From: Acaryochloris sp. IP29b_bin.137
Lineage (GTDB): Bacteria; Cyanobacteriota; Cyanobacteriia; Thermosynechococcales; Thermosynechococcaceae
NCBI RefSeq assembly: GCF_028285745.1
Contig: NZ_JANQOP010000040.1
Span: 1 to 55,416 of the forward strand
Direction of reading: 5' to 3'
DNA: 55,416 nt
This document shows, one piece after another, positions 23,498-33,086 of the stretch. The notes beneath the pieces are model-generated. The model had not been told where the DNA came from, did not search any database, and was given only the letters and a program-made list of their open reading frames with translations. The translations under genes were made by a program, and so were the position numbers. Numbering within the stretch: position 1 is the first letter of the stretch; each line of letters opens with the position of its first letter.

Positions 23498-26400
23498 AGT
23501 TGGGGGCAGTCTCGGCTACAATCACCCGTCTTACGTTATCCGCCAAGCGGATACGGAACTGCTGAATGCCCTTCTGAACGGCGACTTTTGCTATGTCTTT
23601 AATAGCCGTCAGATGGGAAAATCCAGCCTCAAGGTGCGGGCCATGCATCAGTTGGCGCAGGACCACCGTTGTGTCTCGATCGATATGACCGTGACGGGCA
23701 GCCAAGTGCAGGGACAACAATGGTATGCCAGCCTGATTGTTCAGCTCTGCCAAGGACTTGCCCTCAGTCATTCCCTTCAGCTGAAACCCTGGTTCCAGGA
23801 CCATGCCCATTTACCCCCTGTGCAACAGTTGCAGCAATTTATCGAAGATGTATTGGCACAATACTTGCCCAACAACAAGATTTTTATTTTTATTGATGAA
23901 ATCGATAAAACCTTAAGCTTGCCGTTTATCGTCGATGATTTTTTTGCCTTGATTCGGTGGTTTTACAATCAGCGAGCTGAGAATGACCTTTACAAACGGT
24001 TGACGGTTGCCTTATTTGGCGTGGCTACACCTGCCGATTTGATTCAAGACAAGACGCAAACGTTATTCAATATTGGCCATGCCATTGAACTAACGGGGTT
24101 TACTGCCACAGAAGCCCAACCCTTGGTGCATGGCTTGCCGTCTCAGGTGGACCATGGGCAAGCTGTGGTTCGAGAAATTTTGGAGTGGACGGGCGGACAA
24201 CCTTTTCTGACCCAGAAGCTCTGTCAGTTGGTGACTCAATTAGAGGTGCCGATCCCAGCGGGACAAGAACAGACCGTCATTGCTGGGCTGGTGCGATCTC
24301 AGATCATTGACCATTGGCCCACCCAGGATGAACCCGTGCATTTGCGCACTATTCGGGACCGTCTTCGCCACCCTCCCGACCGCACGGGACAACTATTAGG
24401 GCTGTATCGACGTATTCTCGATCAGGAGACGGTGGTGGCGGACGGCAGTGTTGCCCAGGGAGAACTGCAACTGTCTGGGCTGGTGGTCAAACGCCAGGGG
24501 GTTTTGCGGGTTTACAATCGCATTTATCAAGCGATCTTCAACCATGCCTGGATTGAACAGGAATTAGCCAGCCTGCGTCCCTATGCTGCCATGATGCAGG
24601 CTTGGGAGGCCTCGGAACGCGAAGATACCTCGCGGTTGCTCCGGGGTAAAGCCTTACAGGATGCCCTGGACTGGTCTCAGGATCAGCAGCTCAGCAATCA
24701 GGATTATCAGTATTTAGCCGCCAGCCAGGCCCTGGATAAACAAATTGCCCTAGAAACGGAGCGCAAAGCCCGCGATTTAGAGCGTCTAAGTACCCAACTC
24801 GATGCTGAAAAACGGGCGAAACAAGCTTTGGCCAAAGCCTATGCCGATGCCAAACGGAAGCTGAGACTGGGGACGGGAATTCTCACCCTATCCTTGATCG
24901 GTGCGATCGCAACTGCGCTGTGGATTAATCATGCCTTGCAGCAGCAGCGAATTGCCCAAACGCAATCTATTGAATGGGCGGGTAAAAGCGCTTTACAACA
25001 ATTTGACTTTGACCAAGTTGTGGCGCTGCTAACGGCCATGGAAGCCGTGCAAAATCTTCAGCCCCTCGTTCGCAATCATCGATCCTTACACCAATACCCC
25101 ACGACAACACCCGTGATTGCTTTGCAAGAAATTTTGCAACATATTTGGGAGCGCAATCGCCTGGAAGGCCATGAAGCCACCGTCAATAGCTTGAGCTTTA
25201 GCCCGGATGGTCAGTCCATTGCGACTGCATCGCGGGATGGCACCGTGCGGCTCTGGAATTTACAAGGTCAAACCCTACAGATTTTGTCTGGGCATCAGGG
25301 TGATGTATACAACGTTGTCTTTAGCCCGGATGGTCAACGACTCGCAACGGCAGCCAAAGATGGAACCCTCCGACTCTGGACGCTGGCAGGCGAAACCCTT
25401 CAAGTTCTGCGCGGCCATCAAGAGGATGTCTATGATCTCAGTTGGAGTCCTGATAGTCAGCTGATTGCCTCTGCCTCCAAGGATGGAACAGCCATTGTGT
25501 TCGACCGCTACGGCAAGGAATACAGCCGGTTTACCCAGCATCAAGATTCCGTGTATGCCATTAGCTTTAGTCCAGACAGTCAGCGGATCGCGACAACATC
25601 TCGAGACAGCACGATTCGAATCTGGACCATCACAGGGGAGCCCCTAGCCGTTCTAAGGGGTCATCAGGGAGCGGTGTTCGATGTCGCCTTCAGTCCCGAT
25701 GGTCAACAGATGGTGACTGCGGGGGCGGATCAAACCGTGCGGCTATGGACAGAGACAGGTCAACCCCTCCAGGTCTTGAGAGGTCATCAAGGCGCTGTCT
25801 ATGACGTGAGTTTCAATGCTACGGGTCAATGGTTGGCTTCAGCGTCGGGGGATAAAACGATTCGCTTATGGAGCGCTGCGGGGCAGTCCTTACAGGTTCT
25901 AAGGGGGCATCAGGGGGCTGTCTTTAGTGCCAAATTTAGTCCTCAAGGGAACCTGCTGGCGACCGCCTCCAACGACGAAACAAATGTTCATTTGTGGCAA
26001 GTCCGTTTCAATGCCTTAGAGCAGCAGCAGCGACACATGCAACGCAGAATAACCAGTCTGGGCTTTAGTATGGACGGTCGGCAACGGGTGACCGCTTGGA
26101 ACGATGGGGAGATCGAGATCGGCAAAAACTTGCAATCAATGCGGAAGCTAAAGGGGGGGCTTAAAGCGATTAGCAGCCTTAGCTTTCATCCGCCCCAACA
26201 GTTACTCGCTGCGGCAACTAAGCAAGGAAAAGTACAGCTCTATCAACGGGATCAACCAATTTCTACCTTTGTGGCCCACCCAGACACCATTTACAGTGTC
26301 CAAATCAGTTTCGCTGGAGACCGGATTGGGACGGCTTCCCGAGACGAAACCCTTAAGTTATGGTCTCCCAATGGTCAGCAACAGGCGGTGCTCAAGGGGC

Positions 26401-26993
26401 ATCAGGGGGCGGTGTATAGCCTCCGCTTTAGTCCTGATGATCAGCAGATCCTCAGCACTTCCTCAGACGGTACCGCTCGCCTGTGGTCTCGGCAGGGTCA
26501 ACTGCTGGCCCAATTACAAGGGCATCAAGGGGCAGTCTATGACGGGCGGTTTAGCCCTGATGGCCACACCATCGCCACTGCTGCTGAAGATGGTCGAATC
26601 CGCTTATGGACGACCCAAGGTCAACTGATTCGCGCCTTTCGCAACCAGCCAAGTTCAGTCTATCGATTGCGCTTTAGTCCAGATGGACAGCGGGTTGCAG
26701 CAGGCTCGACAGACGGCAACATCCAAATCTGGGATTTGCAAGGTAACCTACAGATGGAATTTGATGGTCATGCGGCCGTGATCCAAGATCTCAGTTTTGA
26801 TTTAGAGGGTCAACAGTTAACCACTGTGGCGAGTGACGGTTCGGTGCAGGTGTGGCCCCTCTCCGCTTCTCCTCAGCAGCATCTGGAAACGCTGATGCAG
26901 CGCGGCTGTCGCTGGTTAGCCGATTATTTAATCAATCATCCCCAACCCCAATTATCGAGCTGCCCCCAGCCAGCCAAACGAAAGCCTAGCTAG
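23472..26993 (+). CDS. AAA-like ATPase with transmembrane helix and 14 WD40 repeats
   Basis: The start at ATG 23472 gives MTPTALAYKVGGSLGYNHPSY, the usual entry to an AAA_35 domain; the frame is open upstream inside the previous gene. It has 1173 residues in order: ATPase domain (about 1-360) with FNSRQMGKSSLK near 43-54 and IFIFIDEIDKTLSL near 136-149; a charged coiled coil (about 400-462, ETERKARDLERL); one hydrophobic helix near 466-485; a linker; then 14 WD40 repeats over about 565-1145. Twelve carry clear GHxxxVxxxxFSPDG-type signatures and two in the middle are degenerate. Fourteen repeats fit two seven-bladed propellers. It is a scaffold or sensor rather than an enzyme of metabolism. 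The stop overlaps the convergent FHA gene by four bases. Confidence 0.9.
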   Translation: MTPTALAYKVGGSLGYNHPSYVIRQADTELLNALLNGDFCYVFNSRQMGKSSLKVRAMHQLAQDHRCVSIDMTVTGSQVQGQQWYASLIVQLCQGLALSHSLQLKPWFQDHAHLPPVQQLQQFIEDVLAQYLPNNKIFIFIDEIDKTLSLPFIVDDFFALIRWFYNQRAENDLYKRLTVALFGVATPADLIQDKTQTLFNIGHAIELTGFTATEAQPLVHGLPSQVDHGQAVVREILEWTGGQPFLTQKLCQLVTQLEVPIPAGQEQTVIAGLVRSQIIDHWPTQDEPVHLRTIRDRLRHPPDRTGQLLGLYRRILDQETVVADGSVAQGELQLSGLVVKRQGVLRVYNRIYQAIFNHAWIEQELASLRPYAAMMQAWEASEREDTSRLLRGKALQDALDWSQDQQLSNQDYQYLAASQALDKQIALETERKARDLERLSTQLDAEKRAKQALAKAYADAKRKLRLGTGILTLSLIGAIATALWINHALQQQRIAQTQSIEWAGKSALQQFDFDQVVALLTAMEAVQNLQPLVRNHRSLHQYPTTTPVIALQEILQHIWERNRLEGHEATVNSLSFSPDGQSIATASRDGTVRLWNLQGQTLQILSGHQGDVYNVVFSPDGQRLATAAKDGTLRLWTLAGETLQVLRGHQEDVYDLSWSPDSQLIASASKDGTAIVFDRYGKEYSRFTQHQDSVYAISFSPDSQRIATTSRDSTIRIWTITGEPLAVLRGHQGAVFDVAFSPDGQQMVTAGADQTVRLWTETGQPLQVLRGHQGAVYDVSFNATGQWLASASGDKTIRLWSAAGQSLQVLRGHQGAVFSAKFSPQGNLLATASNDETNVHLWQVRFNALEQQQRHMQRRITSLGFSMDGRQRVTAWNDGEIEIGKNLQSMRKLKGGLKAISSLSFHPPQQLLAAATKQGKVQLYQRDQPISTFVAHPDTIYSVQISFAGDRIGTASRDETLKLWSPNGQQQAVLKGHQGAVYSLRFSPDDQQILSTSSDGTARLWSRQGQLLAQLQGHQGAVYDGRFSPDGHTIATAAEDGRIRLWTTQGQLIRAFRNQPSSVYRLRFSPDGQRVAAGSTDGNIQIWDLQGNLQMEFDGHAAVIQDLSFDLEGQQLTTVASDGSVQVWPLSASPQQHLETLMQRGCRWLADYLINHPQPQLSSCPQPAKRKPS

Positions 26994-27550
26994 GCTTTCT
27001 TCGGTGCTTTCTTAAAAAACATGGTGGGCGGTAGCTCTTCTTCTTCGGGGGGAGAGGTGCTATACCCGTTGGAGCGACTCCCTTGCTCCCCAGACAGGGT
27101 GGCATTGGGATTGAAGGTATGGGGCAGGGTACTGCGAATATCTAACCCTTCAACATTAATGTGATTGAGGCCGGAGGGGGACATGGTCAGCAAACGATAG
27201 GATGCTTTGACATTCCCCAGCATAATGGCATCCCCTTCGACTAGGGTGTGGGATGTGGTGCGCTCACCATTGATCATGACCCCATTGGTACTCAGTTTGC
27301 CAGTGGCATCCCCATCGACGATGCGATAGCTATGGCCCGAGCTATTAGACCCAGGAATGCGCAACAGCATGGCATGAAAGCGGGACACGGCCTTAGAAGC
27401 CGGTAAAACAATTGAATTTTTTTTATCTCGGCCTAAGGAATACGTGGGAGATTCCAACAACACACAACGCATACCTTCCTCTTCTTCGATCATCAGGACA
27501 TGGCAATCTTGGGTAACCACGGTCGGTGAAGCTGGAGCTTGTACATTCAT
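26990..27550 (-). CDS. FHA-domain protein
   Basis: A 186-residue cytoplasmic protein read from ATG 27550 (a TTG at 27565 is possible). An FHA domain, which binds phosphothreonine peptides, covers about residues 20-125: YSLGRDKKNSIVL with the conserved Gly-Arg, AVSRFHAMLL with the Ser-Arg-x-His core, and STNGVMINGERT with the Asn-Gly turn. The last 60 residues are polar and disordered (SPPEEEELPPTMFF and a Lys-rich end). It lies downstream of the rbcR-kinase run on the same strand after about 200 bases. Two Ser/Thr kinases in this window would be plausible sources of its ligands, which is inference. Confidence 0.88.
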   Translation of the reverse strand: MNVQAPASPTVVTQDCHVLMIEEEEGMRCVLLESPTYSLGRDKKNSIVLPASKAVSRFHAMLLRIPGSNSSGHSYRIVDGDATGKLSTNGVMINGERTTSHTLVEGDAIMLGNVKASYRLLTMSPSGLNHINVEGLDIRSTLPHTFNPNATLSGEQGSRSNGYSTSPPEEEELPPTMFFKKAPKKA

Positions 27551-27751
27551 AATCTCTAGGACCAAAGAAGGACTGCTGAGGAACGGCCATTATTTGTGAC
27601 ACTGATCTTAAGTTAAGGGGGGCAAGCAGCCTACAACCACCGTAAATCCTCGGAATTTTGCCGATGTTTTTTGTTGTTTACAGATAAAAATCAACCGATT
27701 CCCTCTAGTAGTGGCGCTAATGAATGTCCTCGGAGAATAGGTGGGGCTACC

Positions 27752-28279
27752 TTAAATTTGGAGGATAAAGCTGTCCCGTTGATGAAAATCGGCCTGAGGA
27801 CCACAGTGCGTTAAGGCCCAGTAGGATAGGGAGGTTTGGGGAGATTGAATGACAGCACAAATCGCCACGTCTAGGGGGTAGGCAACTGCCTCGATTGAAG
27901 CGAGATCGAAGGTGAGGGATAGGGTAAATGAGGATATCCCTAACTGCACCTGAAAGGGCAATGCGTTTACGGCCAAAGCCTCTTGTAAATTATGGCGATA
28001 GGACTCGAGGTGAAACACATTCCAACTGCCTGTAGGGGATAGATTAAACTCCCAGTAATTGGGCTGCTGAGGGAGACCGAGGAAAAATTCAAAGCAAGTT
28101 CCTTCCCATAGATCGTACTGGCGAGTGGGCGGGTCAGAGGAAGCGGGAAGAATAACTTGATCTAGGTTGCCAGAGAGATGATAAGCGATCTCAAGTTGAT
28201 TCCCCTGTCGATCTAAGGTGCCAGTAATGGTGACATCTGGATGGGGCTGGGCAAAGGGTTGGAGGGTAAAAGCAGTCAT
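27752..28279 (-). CDS. DOMON-like domain protein
   Basis: A 175-residue protein with the beta-sandwich pattern of DOMON-like/CBM9-like proteins: ITGTLDRQGNQLEIAYHL, then RQYDLWEGTCFEFFLG, YWEFNLSPTGSWNVFHLESYR and a late LDVAICAVIQ ... YWALTHCGPQADFH block. The DLWEGTCFE and EFNLSPTG segments are the most diagnostic. There is no signal peptide, unlike most DOMON proteins that bind haem or sugars outside the cell. The start overlaps the stop of the phosphotransferase by four bases (ATGA), so the pair is translationally coupled. Sugar recognition would fit the NahK-like neighbour. Confidence 0.8.
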   Translation of the reverse strand: MTAFTLQPFAQPHPDVTITGTLDRQGNQLEIAYHLSGNLDQVILPASSDPPTRQYDLWEGTCFEFFLGLPQQPNYWEFNLSPTGSWNVFHLESYRHNLQEALAVNALPFQVQLGISSFTLSLTFDLASIEAVAYPLDVAICAVIQSPQTSLSYWALTHCGPQADFHQRDSFILQI

Positions 28280-29385
28280 CGGAGGGATTGAACCAGGGCT
28301 TGAATCTCTTCCGCTTGAGCTTCAATACTCTCTGTCAGCTTGAACTGAACTAAAGCACGGTTGAGATTGTGGTCTGGATGCTTGACTTTGAAATAGACAT
28401 TACCCGCAAGATAGTCCGTAAAGAAGCGCAACCCCAACTCAAAGGCAATCAGGCGAATGGCATCATAGAGGTAATCATAATCCTCTGGGGTGAGGAAGGA
28501 CTGGGCTACGGCCAAGTAGCCCTGCAAAATTCGCTGGCACAGGGTCAGATCAAACCGAACCATTTCCCATTGCTCCGTTTCTTCGCCCAAGGCGTTACAG
28601 CCGGAACGGAGGCAATCCCCAATATCGTAGTGAATTAGCCCAGGTTTTACGGTATCGAGATCGATCACACTCACCGCCTGCTGGGTATCCGTATCCATCA
28701 AGATATTGTTGATCTTGGGATCACCATGCATTAAACGAAGCTGGAGTTTGCCGTCGGCTTTAGCGGCCTCGAGCACATGGGTATCTTGTTTGCGATCGCG
28801 AATGAATTGCAAACAATATTCTACTTCGGGTGTTAGCTCAACCTGGGTATCTTGCACCTGCTCAAACTGCTGTAAATATTGGGGCGTAATGTGAAACCCT
28901 TCTAGGGTATCTGCCAACTGTTCTGCCGGAAGATCGCTAATCAGATGGTGAAACATACCCAGAGCATAGCCCACCTCTTCCGCCTGATCGGGCGTCTGGA
29001 TCTCCTGTAAGGCTTGGGCCGTTTCAATAAAGCTCATGGCCCGCCAAAAGTCGCCGTTAGGGCTGACCCAATGATCCTGATGAGCTTGGGTAAGGAGGAC
29101 TCGGGGGACTTCCCAGCGACGGTGATAGCGATCGGTTTGCAGCCGCTGGCAAACATGTTCTGAATAGGCCCGAATGTTCCGCATCACCAGTTGGGGCTGC
29201 TGGAAGACCTGAGTATTCATGCGCTGCAAAATAAAGCGTTGATCAGGCGCTGAGTCTAACGTCACCAGAAATGTACTGTTGATATTCCCTTGACCAAATT
29301 CCTGGATATCAACAATGGTCCCTGCAGACTTAAACTGTTCTGCGACCAACCAAGGGGATGAACTGGGTGGGAGAGGATCACTCAT
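28276..29385 (-). CDS. APH-family phosphotransferase, NahK-like
   Basis: A 369-residue kinase-fold phosphotransferase. Key blocks: FGQGNINSTFLV (nucleotide loop), FILQRMN with the ATP-binding segment, the Brenner motif RLMHGDPKINNILMD, and VIDLDTVKPGLIHYDIGDCLRS with the Mg-binding Asp. GNINSTF and the LDTVKPGLIHYDIGD stretch are closer to N-acetylhexosamine 1-kinase (NahK) and related sugar kinases than to aminoglycoside kinases. The substrate is therefore probably a sugar or small polyol in the cytoplasm, not proven. It lies 12 bases after the Ser/Thr kinase and overlaps the DOMON-like gene by four bases. Confidence 0.83.
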   Translation of the reverse strand: MSDPLPPSSSPWLVAEQFKSAGTIVDIQEFGQGNINSTFLVTLDSAPDQRFILQRMNTQVFQQPQLVMRNIRAYSEHVCQRLQTDRYHRRWEVPRVLLTQAHQDHWVSPNGDFWRAMSFIETAQALQEIQTPDQAEEVGYALGMFHHLISDLPAEQLADTLEGFHITPQYLQQFEQVQDTQVELTPEVEYCLQFIRDRKQDTHVLEAAKADGKLQLRLMHGDPKINNILMDTDTQQAVSVIDLDTVKPGLIHYDIGDCLRSGCNALGEETEQWEMVRFDLTLCQRILQGYLAVAQSFLTPEDYDYLYDAIRLIAFELGLRFFTDYLAGNVYFKVKHPDHNLNRALVQFKLTESIEAQAEEIQALVQSLR

Positions 29386-29397
29386 GAGGCTAAAGAA

Positions 29398-30843
29398 TCA
29401 AAGAAACCGGGATAAAAAACCATAAATCAGTCGAAACACTAGGCTCAGCGTCATCAACACCAAACTAGACACGATACCTAACAACACAATCGCTTGAATG
29501 GGATTGCCGCCTTGCAACGCCGGGACAAAGACAATGATCCCCAGGGTGATGACTGCAATGATCACCAAATCAACGCGTTCAATCCATTTCTGCAATTGGC
29601 TATAGACCAAAACGGCAACTAGACCGAGCCAAAAACCACCGCTGATCAAGGTGGTGCCTAAAAAGCTGGTGAGGGCGACAGCTAATAAGCCTCCCTCAAA
29701 CCCCGTGAAGGCAGCTCTTCCCAATAAACGGATGAGGGAAAAGGGTGGGGGTGGTGCTTTTGCGCGTACGGGAGCCGGAGCGACTGCCTGAGGCGCAGGG
29801 GCCGCAGGTGCCGACAAGGGAGGTGCCTGTGGTGCAGGCTGGCTATAGTTGAGAGATTGGCCTAGGCTGGAGCGAGGCTGTCCCAACTCAGCTAGAACTT
29901 CTGCCGCAGACTGAAATCTTTTTTGGGGCGACGTCTCTAACATCTTGTCTAGAATCAAAGCGAGGCGATCGCTCACCTGAGTATGGGGGCGCCACCGCCA
30001 CTGATTATGGGACGTGTCAAATAAGTCATTGGGAACTTTACCCGTTAACAGCACAATACAGGTAACAGCCAAGGCATATAAATCAGACGAGGAAAACACC
30101 TGATTGCCATGGGTTTGCTCTGGGGGCGCATAAAAGGGGGTATAGATGCTGGTGGCCTTGCTAGGCGTCGGAGCAGCTACGTTAGCAACCTGCTTCACGG
30201 CCCCGAAATCCAGGAGGTACAGCAGCCCATTGCCCGTTTGGGTCATATTGGTTTGCGTGTGGCGCATGATATTCGAGGGTTTGATATCCCGGTGAATCGA
30301 GCCGTTCTCATGCACAAACTGGAGGACGGGTAAAAGTTCTTGCATCAGTTCAAGAATTTCTTTCTCTTGGAACTGACTTTTGTCTTCTAATTCTTCTTCT
30401 AACGTTTTGCCATCAATAAATTCTTGGACTAAATAGAAAAAATCTTCCGCCGGTTGAGACCCGCGCCCCGACACAGGGAGCTCAAAAAAGGCAAATAAAT
30501 CGGGGATTTGGGGATGTCGACCCAGTTTCTCTAGGACTTCGGCTTCCCTCTGAAAAAGGTTTTGGGCCATTTGCATCTGATTGGGGCCTAGACCTGTCGG
30601 CTGGAACTGCTTGACCACACATTGGCGTAAGCCAGGTGTATAGCGATCGCAAGCCAGAAACGCCGCCCCAAACCCACCCTTGGCCAGCAGTCGGGAGGGT
30701 AAATATCGTCCGATCAAGATCAAGGGCATCCCACAGCTCAAGCAAAACTTTTGTTGCACCGTTTTGAGGGTCTGGGGATTGTCTAGGTCAGCAAAAAAGT
30801 TACTCGGACGCTGACAATGAGGGCGGGTACAGTAAATCTCCAT
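29398..30843 (-). CDS. Ser/Thr protein kinase with zinc-ribbon N terminus and membrane tail
   Basis: A 481-residue Hanks-type kinase. It opens with four Cys arranged as CTRPHC and CLSCG (residues 5-40), probably a zinc ribbon. The kinase domain covers about 45-320: LLAKGGFGAAF, Lys in CVVKQF, HRDIKPSN, DFGAVKQV and a YAPPEQ activation segment. Catalytic residues are intact. A Pro/Ala-rich linker precedes four hydrophobic helices at about 375-480, so it is anchored at its C terminus. This C4-kinase-linker-membrane layout is common in cyanobacterial kinases. It follows rbcR by 26 bases and precedes the phosphotransferase by 12, so it is probably co-transcribed with both. Confidence 0.92.
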   Translation of the reverse strand: MEIYCTRPHCQRPSNFFADLDNPQTLKTVQQKFCLSCGMPLILIGRYLPSRLLAKGGFGAAFLACDRYTPGLRQCVVKQFQPTGLGPNQMQMAQNLFQREAEVLEKLGRHPQIPDLFAFFELPVSGRGSQPAEDFFYLVQEFIDGKTLEEELEDKSQFQEKEILELMQELLPVLQFVHENGSIHRDIKPSNIMRHTQTNMTQTGNGLLYLLDFGAVKQVANVAAPTPSKATSIYTPFYAPPEQTHGNQVFSSSDLYALAVTCIVLLTGKVPNDLFDTSHNQWRWRPHTQVSDRLALILDKMLETSPQKRFQSAAEVLAELGQPRSSLGQSLNYSQPAPQAPPLSAPAAPAPQAVAPAPVRAKAPPPPFSLIRLLGRAAFTGFEGGLLAVALTSFLGTTLISGGFWLGLVAVLVYSQLQKWIERVDLVIIAVITLGIIVFVPALQGGNPIQAIVLLGIVSSLVLMTLSLVFRLIYGFLSRFL

Positions 30844-30869
30844 TGAAGCGTTGCAGCTACTCGCAAGAA

Positions 30870-31859
30870 CTAGTTGGTGGCAGAGGTGACGAGTTCGGCA
30901 TCGCCAGATGGAGTCGTAATCCTTTTCAAGTCTGAGGATAGGGTACTAAACTGAGGCAAAATCTCTGAGATAAAAATCTCCGCCGCTTTGGAGCGATATC
31001 GATTGGGATTGATAATTAGAGATAGTATTCTCTTTATAGCTACATTCTCAATCTTGACCCGTTTCAAGCTGCCTAACTCTAACTCTTTCTCAATCGCAGA
31101 TGTGGAGACAAAGGCAGCTCCTAAGCCAGACTGAACGGCATTTTTGATCGCCTCAATGGAATTCAGCTCCATTTCAATTTTTAACAAACGGGGGTCGATA
31201 TTACCTCGCGTCAGGATTTGATCGATCACTTTGCGAATCGTAGACTGAGCATCCAAAGTGATAAAGCTTAGCTTGTATAGATCTTCCCGCTGAATCACTG
31301 AAGACTCAGCCAGAGGATGGGATTCCGGCAGAATCAACGCTAACTCATCTTCAGCATAGGCCGTCATCTCTAGGGATTCTTGCAGTTCCAGCGGAACTTC
31401 TCCCCCGATAATCGCTAAATCAACCTGCCCATTGACAATACTCCAACAGGTCCGACGGGTGGAATGAACATGGAGTTGGACCGCCACATCAGGATAAGCC
31501 CGACGGAATAAACCGATAAGACGAGGCATCAAGTAGGTTCCCGTGGTCTGGCTGGCCCCAATCACTAGCGTACCGCCCTGCAAATTCTGTAAATCTTCAA
31601 TAGCACGGCACGTTTCTTGGCAGAGGGCCAAGATCTTATCTCCATAGTCCAGTAAGAGGTGACCGGCTTCAGTCAACTGAGCCCGGCGACCGCCTCGATC
31701 AAAGAGCGGTACAGCTAGCTGCCGCTCTAAGTTCTGGACTTGAAGACTCACTGCGGGTTGAGAAACATATAAACTATCAGCGGCACGCTTGAAGCTACCC
31801 TCCGCCGCAATGGCCTTGAGAATGCGGAGTTGATCAAGCGTAAACGGAAGGTCAGACAT
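30870..31859 (-). CDS. rbcR: LysR-type regulator RbcR
   Basis: A 329-residue LysR regulator. The winged helix-turn-helix lies in residues 5-64 ([19 protein letters not shown], then [19 protein letters not shown]), followed by [14 protein letters not shown]. The effector domain begins [23 protein letters not shown] and contains [20 protein letters not shown]. These stretches are nearly invariant in RbcR, the cyanobacterial and red-algal plastid (Ycf30) activator linked to RuBisCO and carbon-fixation genes that responds to sugar phosphates. The related CmpR and NtcB differ in these blocks. No rbcLS genes lie in the window. It heads a tight minus-strand run with a kinase, a sugar-kinase-like protein and a DOMON-like protein. 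Confidence 0.88.
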   Translation of the reverse strand: MSDLPFTLDQLRILKAIAAEGSFKRAADSLYVSQPAVSLQVQNLERQLAVPLFDRGGRRAQLTEAGHLLLDYGDKILALCQETCRAIEDLQNLQGGTLVIGASQTTGTYLMPRLIGLFRRAYPDVAVQLHVHSTRRTCWSIVNGQVDLAIIGGEVPLELQESLEMTAYAEDELALILPESHPLAESSVIQREDLYKLSFITLDAQSTIRKVIDQILTRGNIDPRLLKIEMELNSIEAIKNAVQSGLGAAFVSTSAIEKELELGSLKRVKIENVAIKRILSLIINPNRYRSKAAEIFISEILPQFSTLSSDLKRITTPSGDAELVTSATN

Positions 31860-32123
31860 GGGGGATGACCTGCATGTAAGACAATAAAAGTGGGGCTGTG
31901 GTCAAGATATTCTAAGTTAACCGCAAAACGTAGCAGGTCGCACTGATTGTTGGTTTTTGCATCCCCCCTGAGCGGGGTTTAGATCCTGATCTGCAGGACT
32001 GATTGGTAGCGCTAGAACCCTTGAAAACCCTTTCAAACCTGCCGATGTCGACGAGTATGGGTTGGATGCCATTAATTCTTAAGTTTTGTTGCCTAAACCG
32101 TCCCCAGAGGGTGACTGGCTTAC

Positions 32124-32993
32124 TCAACCCATAAACTTAAGGCTGAAGTCGAGCCACTGGGCTTGAGTGATGGTGGCACTCGTGGAGATGTAATCCACTC
32201 CCGTCTCGGCGACAGTGCGAATCGTTTGCAGATTGATATTGCCTGAAGCTTCAATAATGGTCCGATGAGACGGGGAATAGGATCGGATCAACTGGACGGC
32301 GGCCTGCATCTGCTCCACAGACATATTGTCAAGCATAATAATATCGACTTGATGGGCAAGGGCCTGCTGAACCTGCTCTAGGGTTTCAGTTTCGACTTCA
32401 ATGGCCAGTGGGAAAGGGACGTGCTGACGGATGCAACGAACTGCCTCGCCAATGCCGCCCGCGGCAATAATATGGTTATCTTTAATCATGACCGCATCGT
32501 CAAGGCCCAGGCGGTGATTGATGGCTCCTCCAACATGAGTGGCATATTTTTCTAGCATTCTAAGGCCAGGGGTAGTCTTACGGGTATCGACGAGTTGGGT
32601 CGGTAGATCCGCAATCTGCTGGGCATAGGTACGGGTCAGGGTGGCAATGCCACTCAGCGGCATGATCAAGTTGAGAGCGACGCGTTCCCCCATTAGCAAG
32701 GCACTCATGGGTCCTTTTAGCTGGGCTACGACGGTTCCCGATGGGCAGGTATGGCCATCCTGAACCAGGGGTTGAACGTCTACTTCAAGGCATAGCAGGT
32801 GAAACACTCGCTGAAATAAGGGCAAGCCTGCAATAAGCCCTGGCTGCTTCAGTCGGAGTTCGGCTTGTCCCCACGTCGTATCAGACTCGACAGGCCACAA
32901 GGCTTGAGTGGTAAGGTCGCCCCGACCCAGATCTTCAGCCAGCCAGGATTTTAGCGATGGGTCCAGAATCAGCCAAGGAGGTAAATGTGCCAC
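32124..32993 (-). CDS. nadC: Nicotinate-nucleotide pyrophosphorylase (carboxylating)
   Basis: NadC converts quinolinate and PRPP to nicotinate mononucleotide, CO2 and PPi in NAD synthesis. The 289-residue protein has every landmark: EDLGRGDLTTQAL at the N terminus, ERVALNLIMPLSGIATLT, DTRKTTPGLRMLEKYA with the PRPP-binding Arg/Lys, GGAINHRLGLDDAVMIKDNH, IEVETETLEQ, DIIMLDNMS, IIEASGNINLQ and VDYISTSA. Length is normal. It is cytoplasmic and transcribed alone; the next downstream gene on the strand is rbcR after 264 bases, with only a short GC-rich inverted repeat between them. Confidence 0.96.
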   Translation of the reverse strand: MAHLPPWLILDPSLKSWLAEDLGRGDLTTQALWPVESDTTWGQAELRLKQPGLIAGLPLFQRVFHLLCLEVDVQPLVQDGHTCPSGTVVAQLKGPMSALLMGERVALNLIMPLSGIATLTRTYAQQIADLPTQLVDTRKTTPGLRMLEKYATHVGGAINHRLGLDDAVMIKDNHIIAAGGIGEAVRCIRQHVPFPLAIEVETETLEQVQQALAHQVDIIMLDNMSVEQMQAAVQLIRSYSPSHRTIIEASGNINLQTIRTVAETGVDYISTSATITQAQWLDFSLKFMG

Positions 32994-33086
32994 AAGTCTC
33001 TGATGGATAGATTATATCGTTAGAAGCAGTACAGGCCTGCCGTTCGATGACAGCAATGCCCCTCAAAATTGCCCAGACAGTCCTGA

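Noticed and set aside
31960-32000. CCCC-GCTCA-GGGG inverted repeat between nadC and rbcR as a terminator
   Set aside because: Only a 4-bp stem and no convincing T-run in the right orientation.
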